In this document: one piece after another, positions 7,304-17,207 of the stretch
How the letters are laid out: every line of letters begins with the position of its first letter
Numbering within the stretch: position 1 is the stretch's first letter
NCBI GenBank assembly: GCA_034421015.1
Contig: DAOUKT010000022.1
Location: 97,488 to 161,487 of the forward strand
Reading direction: 5' to 3'
Origin: DAOUJW01 sp034421015
GTDB lineage: Bacteria; Chloroflexota; Dehalococcoidia; Lucifugimonadales; UBA2985
DNA length: 64,000 nucleotides
The notes under the pieces: generated by a model
Seen by the model: only the letters and a program-made list of their open reading frames with translations
Database searches by the model: none
What the model was told of the DNA's origin: nothing
Position numbers and translations under genes: made by a program

Positions 7304-8779
7304 ATGATAAATTGCAGGCATGAAAGCACTCGGCCGGACAGGAAAATCTGGATTACGGTTCGTCTGGCTCTTGTTGCGGCCGCCCTGGCGCTGGTCATTG
7401 CCGGATGCGGCCGTGACTCTTCGGACGTAGTGGAACCCACAAGTTCCCCGACTGCGCAACCGGCCCCGTCGCCGACATTCACGGCAGTTCCACCTCCCAC
7501 GCCGACCCAGGCGCCTGCCGATACACCTGTATCCGTCCCAACGCATACGCCGTCGCCCACCGCACCACCGGCAGACGCGTCCCCCGGCGAGGTCCGCTCC
7601 GACAGGGAACGCGCCACCAACCTTGCTGTGCCCGGGCCTGACCTGGATACTCTGGTAGAGGGGAACAGCGCTTTTGCCTTCGACCTCTATCACGCCATTG
7701 GCGAGCAGGAGGGCAACCTCTTCTACTCTCCGTACAGCATATCCGTTGCTCTGGCGATGACATACGCCGGCGCAGGAGGCGAGACGGAGAGGCAGATGGC
7801 GGACGCCCTACGCTTCCGTCTGCCCCAGGACAGGCTCCATCCCGCCCTCAACGCGCTTGACCAGGAGCTGGCCTCCCGCGGCAAGGACGGCGAGGGCTTT
7901 ACGCTGAACATAGCCAACGCCATCTGGGGGCAGGAGGGATATGAGTTCATTGCTGATTTTCTGGACGTCCTCGCCCTGAACTACGGCGCGGGGATGAGGC
8001 TGGTGAACTTTGTGGAGGCTGCAGAGGAGTCCAGGGAGACCATCAACAACTGGGTTGCCGAGCGCACAGAGGACAGGATAATAGACCTGATACCTCCGGA
8101 CGGCGTATCAGGCCTCACCAGGCTTGTCCTCACCAACGCCATATACTTCAAGGCGGCGTGGGCCACACCCTTCCTGGACGGAGCCACCCGGCCCGGCGCC
8201 TTCCAACTGCTTGACGGAGAGGTGACGCAGACCCCAATGATGACCCGGACAAGTCACTTCGGATACGCCAGGGGAGACGGCTACGAGGCGATTGATCTGC
8301 TGTACAAGGGCGATGAGATGTCCATGACAATCCTTATGCCGGACAAAGGTGAGTTCGACAGCTTTGAGGCCGCGATGGACGCCGATTACGTCGGCGGAAT
8401 TCTGAAGAACCTGCAAGGGGAGAGGCTGGACCTGACCATGCCACTCTTCAAGTTTGAGTCTCAGATCAGTCTGAACAAGGCCCTTGTGGCGATGGGTATG
8501 CCAGAGGCGTTCAACGGCGCGATGGCGGACTTCTCGGGGATGAACGGCCTCAAGTGCGAAAGCGACCCCCTCTGTCTGCTGATTACGGACGTCTTTCACA
8601 AGGCGTTTGTGTCCGTGGACGAGGAGGGGACGGAGGCGGCCGCGGCCACCGGCGTGGTTGTAGGCATAGAGTCCGCTCCTCCGCAGGTCGTGATAGACCG
8701 GCCCTTCATTTTCGTCATCCGGGACGTGGAGACCGGCGCTATCCTGTTCGTGGGGCGTGTGGTTGACCCTCGCGGCTAG
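7304..8779 (+). CDS. serpin-family protease inhibitor, predicted lipoprotein
   Basis: A 491-residue serpin with a lipoprotein signal (hydrophobic segment ending VIAGC, Cys35), then a Pro/Thr-rich linker of about 60 residues, then the serpin domain from about residue 110. The hinge of the reactive centre loop reads EEGTEAAAATGVVVGIESAPPQ, with the small residues typical of inhibitory serpins; by standard P15-to-P1 counting the P1 residue would be Glu and P1' Ser. The C-terminus has the expected RPFIFVIRD...ILFVGRVVDP. The upstream in-frame extension to 7121 is repeat DNA (MITE copy 1), so the ATG at 7304 is chosen. It probably guards the cell surface against extracellular proteases. Confidence 0.92.
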   Translation: MINCRHESTRPDRKIWITVRLALVAAALALVIAGCGRDSSDVVEPTSSPTAQPAPSPTFTAVPPPTPTQAPADTPVSVPTHTPSPTAPPADASPGEVRSDRERATNLAVPGPDLDTLVEGNSAFAFDLYHAIGEQEGNLFYSPYSISVALAMTYAGAGGETERQMADALRFRLPQDRLHPALNALDQELASRGKDGEGFTLNIANAIWGQEGYEFIADFLDVLALNYGAGMRLVNFVEAAEESRETINNWVAERTEDRIIDLIPPDGVSGLTRLVLTNAIYFKAAWATPFLDGATRPGAFQLLDGEVTQTPMMTRTSHFGYARGDGYEAIDLLYKGDEMSMTILMPDKGEFDSFEAAMDADYVGGILKNLQGERLDLTMPLFKFESQISLNKALVAMGMPEAFNGAMADFSGMNGLKCESDPLCLLITDVFHKAFVSVDEEGTEAAAATGVVVGIESAPPQVVIDRPFIFVIRDVETGAILFVGRVVDPRG

Positions 8780-8823
8780 GCTAACGGCAAGGGAAGCGAC
8801 AGGCCGGGAGCGGCGCAGCTCGA

Positions 8824-9411
8824 CTACTCGAAGAAGTCCAGGTCTATTGCAAACGCGGTCGCCAGGAGCATCAGGCGGAACTCCTGGCTGTCTTCGTCCT
8901 CGCTGAACTGGACGCGAAGGGTGTTCTCGTTGGTGAATGCGCCTAGGGAATCGCCGCCCAACTGCTTGGTGATCCGGCCGATCTCATCCCCTCGATAGTT
9001 GCTGACTGTGAAGACGTTCCTGTTCCTTATGCCGCCGCTGACCTCAGCAATCTGCTTCCCGTAAGGGTCCACCACCGAGAACCTCCTGTTCAGACCGCCG
9101 AAGCGCCTTCTGAGCTCACAGATTGAGTTGCCGTTACCGTCCTCAATCTCGAAGTTGGAGTTCATCCGCGAGAACTCGCGGCGGGCCAGCAGCACAAGGT
9201 CGCCCTCCATGTCGGTGACCAGCAGCCTCAGGGCGCGGCTTGTGCCCGGAATCTTCCGGCTGACCATGCTGGGGTCTTCGGCGGCGAACATCGCCTCCTG
9301 GCCGTCGGGCGCAAATATCTTGTACTTGTTCGGAGTGGTGGAAGAGAAGTGTTCCTCAACCATCTCCCTGAACGAGCAGACCACAAGCTCCGGGTATGTG
9401 GACAAGTCCAT
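8824..9411 (-). CDS. LURP-one / phospholipid-scramblase-related protein
   Basis: A 195-residue protein from the ATG preceded by GGGAGA; an upstream in-frame TTG at 9468 would add 19 residues. It shows the beta-barrel repeat style of the LURP-one/scramblase superfamily: YKIFAPDGQEAMFAAED, FEIEDGNGNSICELRRRFGGLNRRFSVVDPYGKQIAEVSG and FTVSNYRGDEIGRITK. The hydrophobic C-terminal helix LLATAFAIDLDFFE is typical of these proteins. Their bacterial role is unknown. Convergent with the serpin gene. The family call is from pattern recognition and moderately certain. Confidence 0.65.
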   Translation of the reverse strand: MDLSTYPELVVCSFREMVEEHFSSTTPNKYKIFAPDGQEAMFAAEDPSMVSRKIPGTSRALRLLVTDMEGDLVLLARREFSRMNSNFEIEDGNGNSICELRRRFGGLNRRFSVVDPYGKQIAEVSGGIRNRNVFTVSNYRGDEIGRITKQLGGDSLGAFTNENTLRVQFSEDEDSQEFRLMLLATAFAIDLDFFE

Positions 9412-9631
9412 GACAATCCGTCTCCCGCTTGAGTGTGCCTTTGGAATGATAATATCAGGTCTCAGCAAATTTCAACCGCCTCACATGGGATTTCATCCGA
9501 AATCCCTCCCAATCGGGGTCCAAAATGCGCCGACAAGTCAGCGAATGAGACAGGATATGAGGAGACGGAGTGTAGCTCGGCGATGCCGCTGGCGGCTTGA
9601 TGTCATGATTGCGTCATGCTATTCTCATTAC

Positions 9632-9865
9632 ATGGCGAACCTGCAAGTAAAGAACATTCCGGACTCCCTCTACGAGCGCCTCCGCCAGTACGCCCGTGAC
9701 AACAACTGCACCATCAGCGCGGCGGTGCTGGCCTCGATTGAAAGGGAGCTCGCGCGCGAGGAATGGCGCGGGCGCCTGGCCCAGCGACCCAGGACAAACC
9801 TTGGAGTTGATGCGGCAACGCTTCTCATGGAAGAGCGATCACTTCGAGACGCGGAGCGCGAGTGA
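9632..9865 (+). CDS. VapB/FitA-type ribbon-helix-helix antitoxin
   Basis: A 77-residue protein starting MANLQVKNIPDSLYERLRQYARDNNCTISAAV, the classic beta-strand plus two-helix ribbon-helix-helix DNA-binding fold of FitA-like antitoxins (V-x-N-[IL]-P-xx-L...A...T-S-A-A). The C-terminal part should bind and mask the toxin. The stop codon overlaps the GTG start of the PIN-domain toxin gene (GTGA), which gives tight translational coupling. The pair should repress its own promoter, as is usual for this class. Confidence 0.88.
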   Translation: MANLQVKNIPDSLYERLRQYARDNNCTISAAVLASIERELAREEWRGRLAQRPRTNLGVDAATLLMEERSLRDAERE

Positions 9866-10263
9866 CCAGGTTTGTAGTCGACGCGTCGGTAGCGGTCGAG
9901 TACCTGCTGAAGACACCCCTTGGCCTGTCCGTAGCCGATATGCTGGATGGGGCATCCTCGCTGATTGCCCCGGATATGATGGACGCCGAGGTGGTGTCCG
10001 TGCTGCGCCGGGCGGTCCTGAGCAACCGGCTTGAGGAGAGTAGAGCAGTCCTGGCCCTGGAAGACCTGTATCACTGGCCTGTGGAGCGCGTTTCCCACCG
10101 CTCGTTGGCCGCTTTGGCATGGCAGTTCCACCGGAACGTGAGCGCCTACGATGCGTTTTACATAGCGGCCGCCGGAGCTTTTGACATTCCTCTGCTGACG
10201 GCGGACAGCCGGCTTGCCCGAGCGTCTGGGTTGGGCGTGGTGGTCCAGCACGTTCTAATGTGA
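9862..10263 (+). CDS. vapC: VapC-like PIN-domain ribonuclease toxin
   Basis: A 133-residue PIN-domain protein. The acidic catalytic residues are visible at VVDASVAVEYL (first Asp), MMDAEV (Glu), YDAFYIAAA (Asp) and LLTADSRLA (last Asp). VapC toxins cleave tRNA or other structured RNA when freed from the antitoxin. The GTG start overlaps the antitoxin stop by four bases. The order of antitoxin then toxin and the sizes of both are standard. Confidence 0.88.
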   Translation: MTRFVVDASVAVEYLLKTPLGLSVADMLDGASSLIAPDMMDAEVVSVLRRAVLSNRLEESRAVLALEDLYHWPVERVSHRSLAALAWQFHRNVSAYDAFYIAAAGAFDIPLLTADSRLARASGLGVVVQHVLM

Positions 10264-10469
10264 TGCCGCAGAGATGTTCCCGGTAAACAACCCAATGCTT
10301 GTCATCTTCTCTGACGGCTCCGAACGTTCAGGCAGACGCTGACCGGAAATGAGCATTGAGGCGCGCTTGCGCGTGCTTGCAAACGCTTAAAGCTGGGAAG
10401 CCGTGTGAAACGGCCTTTGAGAAGCGCCCATCTTGAGTACGTGAGGGTCACGGTCATGTGGGAAGATCG

Positions 10470-11201
10470 TCACATCATGGGCAGCATCGGCGTCAACTCG
10501 TCCAGGCGCTTTCGCCTCTGCCCGGCGTCCGGCATCACGCTGGAAACCAGCCCCCAGAAATCCGCGGAGTGGTTGCGATGGGTGAGGTGCGCAAGCTCGT
10601 GGACAACCACGTACTCCACCAGGGCCTGCTCAGTCATCATCAGGCGCCACGTGAAGCGCAGGACGCCGTCCGGGGCGCAGCTTCCCCACTGCCGCCGGGT
10701 GTCGCGTATGAGGACGCGAGACCTCTGGCCGCGGCCGAGCGTGGGCCACCACTGCTCCACGGCGTCGGCAAGTATCTCAGAGGCGCGGGACCGATACCAT
10801 CCCACGACGGCGCGGCGAACCGCCTCTGTCCGCTTCTCTCCCTCAAGACGGCGCGGGACGGTCACTCGAAGCTGCAAGTCCTCGAAGCGGGCCTGTGTCC
10901 CCCTGACGGCTGCGCTCTCAACCACCAGATTTACGTTGTCTCCCAGGTATGGGAGCGTCTCGCCGTCCTCGAAGCGAATCACAGACGGGTGGGGCGATGG
11001 CTGTGATAAGCGCTTCAGGATCCACGCCGCGTGCCTCTGGACAAGAGCGTCCATGTCCCTGAGCAAGGCCCTCTGTGGCGCGGCTATTTGGACAACGCCG
11101 CTGACAACACTTATCGCGTAGGTCTTCTTGCGCCGGCGGCTCCGTTTCACCTCGTACTCAACGGTGGTGTCGCCGAGCGTGACGCTGTGACGCCTCGTCA
11201 A
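10470..11201 (-). CDS. YgjP-type (DUF45) zinc metallopeptidase
   Basis: A 243-residue member of the YgjP/DUF45 family related to SprT and WLM metallopeptidases. The signature RRQWGSC appears near residue 168, followed by the zinc-binding VVHELAHLTHRNHSADFW, which contains HExxH plus the third His. The N-terminal half carries the basic RRRRKKTYAISV stretch common in the family. The substrate of this group is not established. It is a single gene, convergent with vapC. Confidence 0.88.
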   Translation of the reverse strand: MTRRHSVTLGDTTVEYEVKRSRRRKKTYAISVVSGVVQIAAPQRALLRDMDALVQRHAAWILKRLSQPSPHPSVIRFEDGETLPYLGDNVNLVVESAAVRGTQARFEDLQLRVTVPRRLEGEKRTEAVRRAVVGWYRSRASEILADAVEQWWPTLGRGQRSRVLIRDTRRQWGSCAPDGVLRFTWRLMMTEQALVEYVVVHELAHLTHRNHSADFWGLVSSVMPDAGQRRKRLDELTPMLPMM

Positions 11202-11273
11202 TCCGGGCTCCAGGGTGTGGGCACGCTGCCGTGACCGGCGCGACGGGCGGTAAGGGAGGCAGGGACTCGATCG

Positions 11274-12140
11274 CTATTTTGGATCATCGCCGTTCATCCG
11301 CTCCTCCAGCCGCCTGAGGGTGGCCTGGGTGTTGCGTATCTCTCGCAGAAGCTCCTCGCCGGTCACGGGGCCTTCGAGCTCCCGGAGCCGCTCCAGCTTG
11401 GCCTCGTCCAGGTTGTTGATGATGATGGCGATGAACATGTTGATCACGACAAAGGTGCCCACCACCACAAAGCTGATGAAGTACACCCACGCCCACGGGT
11501 ACGCGGTCATCGCCGCATCCATAACCTCCGTCCAGCCCTCCAGGGTGAGGATGTTAAAGAGGGTCAGGAGGGACGTGCCCAGATCGCGCCAGTTCTCAGG
11601 ATCGTGCTGGTGGAAGAGGTGGTAGCCCATGATTGCGTAGATGTAGACCACGATGCTCATCAGGATCATCACGTGGCCCACGCTGGGGATGGACCGCACA
11701 AGGGCGGCAACGATCAGCCGCAGGTCCCGGATGGTTGATATGAGCCTCACGACACGCAGTAGGCGGAAGAGGCGCGTCACGATGGCGAACTCCCCGGTCG
11801 TCGGGATCAGCGCCAGGACTATGACCGTGAAGTCGAAGACGTTCCAGCCGTCGCGAAAGTAGCGGAGGGGCCGCGGCCAGCGCGCCACCAACTTCAGGAC
11901 CGCCTCTACGATGAAGATCCCCAGCACGACGTTGTTTCCCAGGTTAAGCAGGCCGCCGTAGTCGCGCTCGATGGCCGGAGACGTGCCCAGGCCAAGGAGA
12001 CCGGCGTTGAACAGGATGATAGCGATTATGGCGTACTCGAAGCGGTTGGCCTCGACAATCCGCCGGCAGATGCTCACCACCCGGTTTACTCCGGCTGGCT
12101 GGGTCGTGTCCGTGTTTCCGTTGGATTCCTGTGAGATCAT
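11274..12140 (-). CDS. voltage-gated cation channel (NaChBac/CavMr-type ion transporter)
   Basis: A 288-residue six-helix channel subunit that should form a homotetramer. The S4 voltage sensor carries Arg every third position (R123, R126, R129, R132 in VTRLFRLLRVVRLIS). The pore helix ends in the selectivity filter TLEGWTEVMD (residues 199-208), followed by S6 (FVVVGTFVVINMFIAIIINNL) and a C-terminal coiled-coil helix. Gly at filter position 4 differs from the TLESW of sodium-selective NaChBac and recalls the TLEGW of the native prokaryotic calcium channel CavMr. The ATG at 12140 is chosen; an upstream in-frame TTG at 12209 with a GGTGGAG box is an alternative. Confidence 0.9.
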   Translation of the reverse strand: MISQESNGNTDTTQPAGVNRVVSICRRIVEANRFEYAIIAIILFNAGLLGLGTSPAIERDYGGLLNLGNNVVLGIFIVEAVLKLVARWPRPLRYFRDGWNVFDFTVIVLALIPTTGEFAIVTRLFRLLRVVRLISTIRDLRLIVAALVRSIPSVGHVMILMSIVVYIYAIMGYHLFHQHDPENWRDLGTSLLTLFNILTLEGWTEVMDAAMTAYPWAWVYFISFVVVGTFVVINMFIAIIINNLDEAKLERLRELEGPVTGEELLREIRNTQATLRRLEERMNGDDPK

Positions 12141-12344
12141 TGCTCTGCCTGTGAAGTGTCCAAATTTCTTGTTGCTCCGGCCCCCACCGGCCAGCTCGTG
12201 CAAACCCAAGGTTTCTCCACCCAGACCATTCTAGGTTAGCGCGCCACAGGCCGCAAGAACCGGGCAATTTCCCGCCCAACGTCACCCGCCTGTGGCGTCT
12301 CCACCTATAGTCCGTTGTAAAATGCTGCCATAGCGGTGCGAACT

Positions 12345-13421
<1,077 letters not shown>

Positions 13422-13451
13422 GACGGCGGCGGGCGTCCGCGGTGCAACACG

Positions 13452-13513
13452 CTAGCCGAAAGCCGGCAGCACCCTCTCCCCAAAGAGCTTCAACGTTTTG
13501 AGCGCCCTCCCCA
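13452..13513 (-). pseudogene. possible 3' remnant of a luciferase-like oxidoreductase gene
   Basis: On the minus strand this stretch reads SLGRALKTLKLFGERVLPAFG followed by TAG. That resembles the last residues of luciferase-like (F420/FMN-dependent) monooxygenases, which often end in ...L.LFGE.V.PAF. Nothing of the rest of such a gene is present. It is short, so the match may be chance. Confidence 0.3.
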
Positions 13514-13620
13514 GACTAGTGGAAGATTACACTAGGGGATTGCTAAATGCAAAGCGGCCTTGGACTGCTACAGGCAGGCGTCGATTCTCAAGCCAGTTAC
13601 AGGAGGGGGCAGGCTGAACA

Positions 13621-14847
13621 TCAACGTGGCAGGAAAGACAGCTCCTCTTCTACCAGCGACACCACAATGTCATCTAGCCTATCCACCGTGTATTCGCCTA
13701 CGTCGTGTGTTGTGGTTCCCTCCGGCCCGTAGACTATGAATACGAACCTGCCCATAGTGTTTTGAGCAATCTGGCGGAAGATGTATTCGCCTTGTACGTT
13801 GAGCCCGCTGGAGGCTATTGCGTGGGTCTTGATGCCCCTGCTATTCGCCACCATCATCTCTTGAGCGTAGTCGTAGTCGTTGGCGTAGTCCAGGTGCGGC
13901 GGAGCGTCCGCGATCAGAAAGATCAGTCGAACCGCATTGGCCAGACGCCAGTCCGGCTCGTGGACCGCTACGCTGTACGCCTCGTTCAGGGATTCCGGAT
14001 TGTCACCGCCACCATCCGCTTCCACCCCGCGAATCGTGTTCCGAAAGCTCTCCACGTCTCTGTCAAAGTCGTAGACTCGCGTTACAAAGTCATCCCCTCT
14101 GTCCCGGTATGCCACCATCCCGAAGCGCAAGTCCGGCCTCGATGGAAGGTCGCTGATGCGGGAGGCTATCGAGAGGAGGGTGCTCTTGATCTGGTCTATC
14201 TCGTCAGCCATGCTGCCGGTAGCGTCGAGCAGGAACAGTACGTCCAACGGCACGCCTTCCGTGAGATTCTGCCCCAGGTCGAGGGTCACGTTCCACGACT
14301 GCTCAGTGTCCCGGGTGACCTCTTGAACGCGGCTGATTTCCCCCTTGCTAACCTCCAGGTTGAATGCCTTTGCTCCTTCACTGGCGGAGAAGGCCCTGGG
14401 AAAGAAGAGCGTCTGGCCATTCGCGTATGTGCGGCCCTCGAATACAACCTCAGATCCGACAGAAACCCGGACCTCACAGTTGTGGAGCGGCAGTCCGTCT
14501 GAATCGGTGACGGTTATGACATAACGTTCGGAGACATCCACGTCATGGATCGCCGGGCCGGAGTATCGACTTCTGTAGTCCAAATACTGGTCCCATCGCT
14601 CGTTGTCGTCTATCTCGCCCGCGGAAAGCGGCGCTGTTTGGCTCCGCTCGTAGTCTGCCGGGCTGGAATCCGCGGGTAGTGGGGCTGCGGTCGCCATTGC
14701 TGCGGAGCTCTCATCGCCGCCGGTCGTGTAACTCTCATCGGATGCGCAACCCGCCACCAGCAGTCCGATGACCGCTCCGGCCAGTATCAGATATAACCTG
14801 GCCACAGTGAGGGTTTCCAACACCCTTTTCAAACAGTGCCTCTTCAT
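13621..14847 (-). CDS. vWA-domain lipoprotein
   Basis: A 408-residue predicted lipoprotein with a signal ending LLVAGC (Cys34). A Ser/Ala-rich linker follows, then a beta-sandwich-like section (YVITVTDSDGLPLHNCEVRVSVGSE) and a C-terminal von Willebrand A domain. The MIDAS metal site reads DATGSM, with FGMVAYRDRGDD and LIADAPPHLD further on. Such surface proteins usually bind other proteins through the metal site. It lies 140 bases downstream of a second, different vWA lipoprotein on the same strand, so the two may form one unit. Confidence 0.88.
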   Translation of the reverse strand: MKRHCLKRVLETLTVARLYLILAGAVIGLLVAGCASDESYTTGGDESSAAMATAAPLPADSSPADYERSQTAPLSAGEIDDNERWDQYLDYRSRYSGPAIHDVDVSERYVITVTDSDGLPLHNCEVRVSVGSEVVFEGRTYANGQTLFFPRAFSASEGAKAFNLEVSKGEISRVQEVTRDTEQSWNVTLDLGQNLTEGVPLDVLFLLDATGSMADEIDQIKSTLLSIASRISDLPSRPDLRFGMVAYRDRGDDFVTRVYDFDRDVESFRNTIRGVEADGGGDNPESLNEAYSVAVHEPDWRLANAVRLIFLIADAPPHLDYANDYDYAQEMMVANSRGIKTHAIASSGLNVQGEYIFRQIAQNTMGRFVFIVYGPEGTTTHDVGEYTVDRLDDIVVSLVEEELSFLPR

Positions 14848-14987
14848 TTGACTTGAGTGCTCCTCGTCAGGTTCATGCCATCTTTCAGAGGTAATGGGAG
14901 ACTACGGCGCCCCGGCGGCACTGAACCCCGAGGCGCACGAATTTTCAATCTCCCTGTGTTACGTCTTGCTGAACTGTGTTCAGGCAG

Positions 14988-16733
14988 CTAACGGCTGTAG
15001 CCCGACGGCTGAATGGCATCCTCCGAGTAGCGGGTGATGTGCTCAAGCAGGAAGAGCACGTCCTGATACGCTCCCAGGTTCCCAAGGTTCCTGTCCAGCC
15101 TTCTGGCCTCGTCCAGGAGGAAGAGCAGGTCCCTGTGCACCGACTGGGTGGCGGCGTCCGCGTAGGGCAGGCTGCTGTAACGGTCGGAGGAAAGGGCAAC
15201 CAGCACACCCAGCCGCAGCATGGAGTCGCCTATGGCCTCGAACCTGTAGTTGTCGTTTCCGGTTACCCCGGCGTGCTGCCGGTTGGAATCTCCTGTTGAA
15301 GGCGTGACCCAGCGCAGTTCAATGTCCCCCAGGCTGACTGCTCCTGCAAAGCTCGGGTTCTTCAGCTCCAGCTCGTAGAAGACCGTAGTGGCCGCGCCTG
15401 CCGGAATCTCTGCAAACTCCCGGCGAGCCTCGGTAAAGGACTCGTCAGAAGTCACGCGGTTCTCGTAGCCAACAATGCGCCACGCATCCACAACGCTCGG
15501 GTCCCAGGTCACCTGGGCCCGGGTCTGGTCTGCAAAGGGAATCGACAGGGCCAGCCAGTTCTCCCGGCTGAAGGTGGCTCTGGCCTGGTTCGTGTCGGTC
15601 AGGTATCGATACCACCCGTTGCCGTGCTGGGCAAGCTGCTCAAGGAGGAAGTCGTTGTAGTTCTCAATGCCCACGCCGATGGTGATGAGGCGAAGTGGGT
15701 TCCGGCTGTCGTGGTCCCCGGCCGACTCCAGAATGGCGAAGGGGTCGGTCGCATTCACGTTTGCGACGCCGTCGGACATCAGGATGATGTAGTTGTAGGC
15801 GTCAGGATTATCGCGCCGGGCCCTGTCCGCAAGCTGAACGCCAAGGTCGAGTCCCGCCTGAACGTTGGTGGAGTTTTGTGGGGTGAGATCGTCAATGGAG
15901 CGAGCGACGTTGGGGTCGTCCGGGTGTGTATGCTCGACGGTGTATCTTCTGAGCACGTTGGTGCTGAAGTGCACAACTGCTATTCGGTCTTGCGCCCGCA
16001 AGCTGCGCCGGATGCTCTCGGCCGCCTCCCGCGCGATGCTCACGCGGTTGCCGTCTGCCATGGACCCCGACGCGTCCAGGACCAGGGTGACGTTGACCGG
16101 TGTCGCGTCATAGTCCATCTCAGGAGCCTGGATCGCGATGCGGGCCATGTGCATTCTACTGTCCAGGGGATGCCGGAAGACGTCAGTGGAAACGGCAAAG
16201 CTGTCGTCTCGCAGGGGCCGCTTGTAGTTGTAGTCAAGGGCGTTGATCCACTCCTCAGCCCTTACCGAGTCCGGGTCCACGTCGTACCCCGCCCGGGCCG
16301 TGTTGAGGGCAAGGAAGTAGGAGGTGCGATCCGTATCCAGGCTGAAAGTGGAGACGTTGTCCACGCCTGCGGATACAAACCGCTCCCTCAGGTAGTCCAC
16401 GAAAGTCGTGTCCGGTGCGGTCACGCCCTGGGACTGCGCAGGCGCAGGTGTAGCCGTGGGGGAGCTCTGATAGGCATCAGCTCTGGGTGTAGCCGTTGGC
16501 TCTCGCATCATGGCCGCAGCTGTAGCCGTAGGCCTTGGCGGGACGGTGGTTGGTATCGGTCGGTATGGAGTGGTAGCCGTGGGCAACGCCCTCTGCACCC
16601 CATCAGCAACACTTTCTCCTCCTGTCATCTCCACTCCAGTGGGTATAGACGTGGGATCCTCTTCACTGGCACACGCAGACAGCGTGAGCAAACCAAGGAT
16701 CGCCATTAGTGCCATAGCCGTAATCTTCTTCAT
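14988..16733 (-). CDS. YfbK-type vWA lipoprotein
   Basis: A 581-residue predicted lipoprotein (MKKITAMALMAILGLLTLSAC, Cys21) with a long Pro/Thr linker to about residue 105. The YfbK family layout follows: an N-terminal vWF_A-associated domain (VSTFSLDTDRTSYFLALNTA...VRAEEWINALDYNY), a vWA domain with MIDAS DASGSM and the late part YIILMSDGVANV, and a C-terminal DUF3520-like domain (WLALSIPFADQTRAQVTWDPS to the end). The family is common but its role is unsettled; protein binding at the cell surface is likely. It precedes the other vWA lipoprotein gene. Confidence 0.92.
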   Translation of the reverse strand: MKKITAMALMAILGLLTLSACASEEDPTSIPTGVEMTGGESVADGVQRALPTATTPYRPIPTTVPPRPTATAAAMMREPTATPRADAYQSSPTATPAPAQSQGVTAPDTTFVDYLRERFVSAGVDNVSTFSLDTDRTSYFLALNTARAGYDVDPDSVRAEEWINALDYNYKRPLRDDSFAVSTDVFRHPLDSRMHMARIAIQAPEMDYDATPVNVTLVLDASGSMADGNRVSIAREAAESIRRSLRAQDRIAVVHFSTNVLRRYTVEHTHPDDPNVARSIDDLTPQNSTNVQAGLDLGVQLADRARRDNPDAYNYIILMSDGVANVNATDPFAILESAGDHDSRNPLRLITIGVGIENYNDFLLEQLAQHGNGWYRYLTDTNQARATFSRENWLALSIPFADQTRAQVTWDPSVVDAWRIVGYENRVTSDESFTEARREFAEIPAGAATTVFYELELKNPSFAGAVSLGDIELRWVTPSTGDSNRQHAGVTGNDNYRFEAIGDSMLRLGVLVALSSDRYSSLPYADAATQSVHRDLLFLLDEARRLDRNLGNLGAYQDVLFLLEHITRYSEDAIQPSGYSR

Positions 16734-17207
16734 TGAACTACCTCCCTTGCGCTTGGAGTCCTCTTACAATCTCAGGCGCCAGAACGGCAAATACCTGAAT
16801 CCGGTAGTGACCGTGCTGGAGAAGTGTAATCTGAAGTCCGGCGCGAGTACAGATTAGTGTGGACGCCGACACTGTCCATTATGGAGTCTGTCGTGCAGAG
16901 CGCCATGCTTGCGCCTCCACATCCCCTGGCGAGTTGTTGCGCATTATATCTTACAAAGTAACTTGACAAGGGGTTTGAGACCATCAATTTCTTACATTTT
17001 TCTTAAATGTATACGTAAGCAGTAAATATCCGTGACAAAATCTTGCGTAAATCGCAAGCTAGTTCCACGCGCAATGATTCGAGTAACTCCTGGACTGGGT
17101 TTCACTCTGATTGGGAGGCTACTCGTCCCGTCTTGCGCTCTTCGGAATCCAGCAGGTCCAAGCAACGACGCTGACAATCCCATATAATGTCTCCAAGGAG
17201 AGTTGGG
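16734..17207. other. 474-bp AT-rich intergenic region between divergent genes
   Basis: Separates the vWA lipoprotein gene (minus) from the 101-aa gene (plus). It contains an AT-rich block at about 16940-17060, a candidate minus-strand promoter, and a small perfect hairpin CTTGCG-TAAAT-CGCAAG at about 17042-17058. No coding sequence could be supported. Confidence 0.5.
16943..16969 (-). promoter_or_regulatory. candidate promoter of the vWA lipoprotein pair
   Basis: On the minus strand a perfect TATAAT at 16948-16943 follows TTGTCA (16969-16964) with a short 15-base spacer. It would give a leader of about 200 bases before the YfbK-type gene. The region is locally AT-rich compared with the rest of the window, which supports a promoter; the short spacer argues against it. 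Confidence 0.35.

Noticed and set aside
16963..16991. A plus-strand promoter from a perfect TTGACA at 16963 for the 17208 gene
   Set aside because: The expected -10 position holds AATTTC-like sequence with no TATAAT match.
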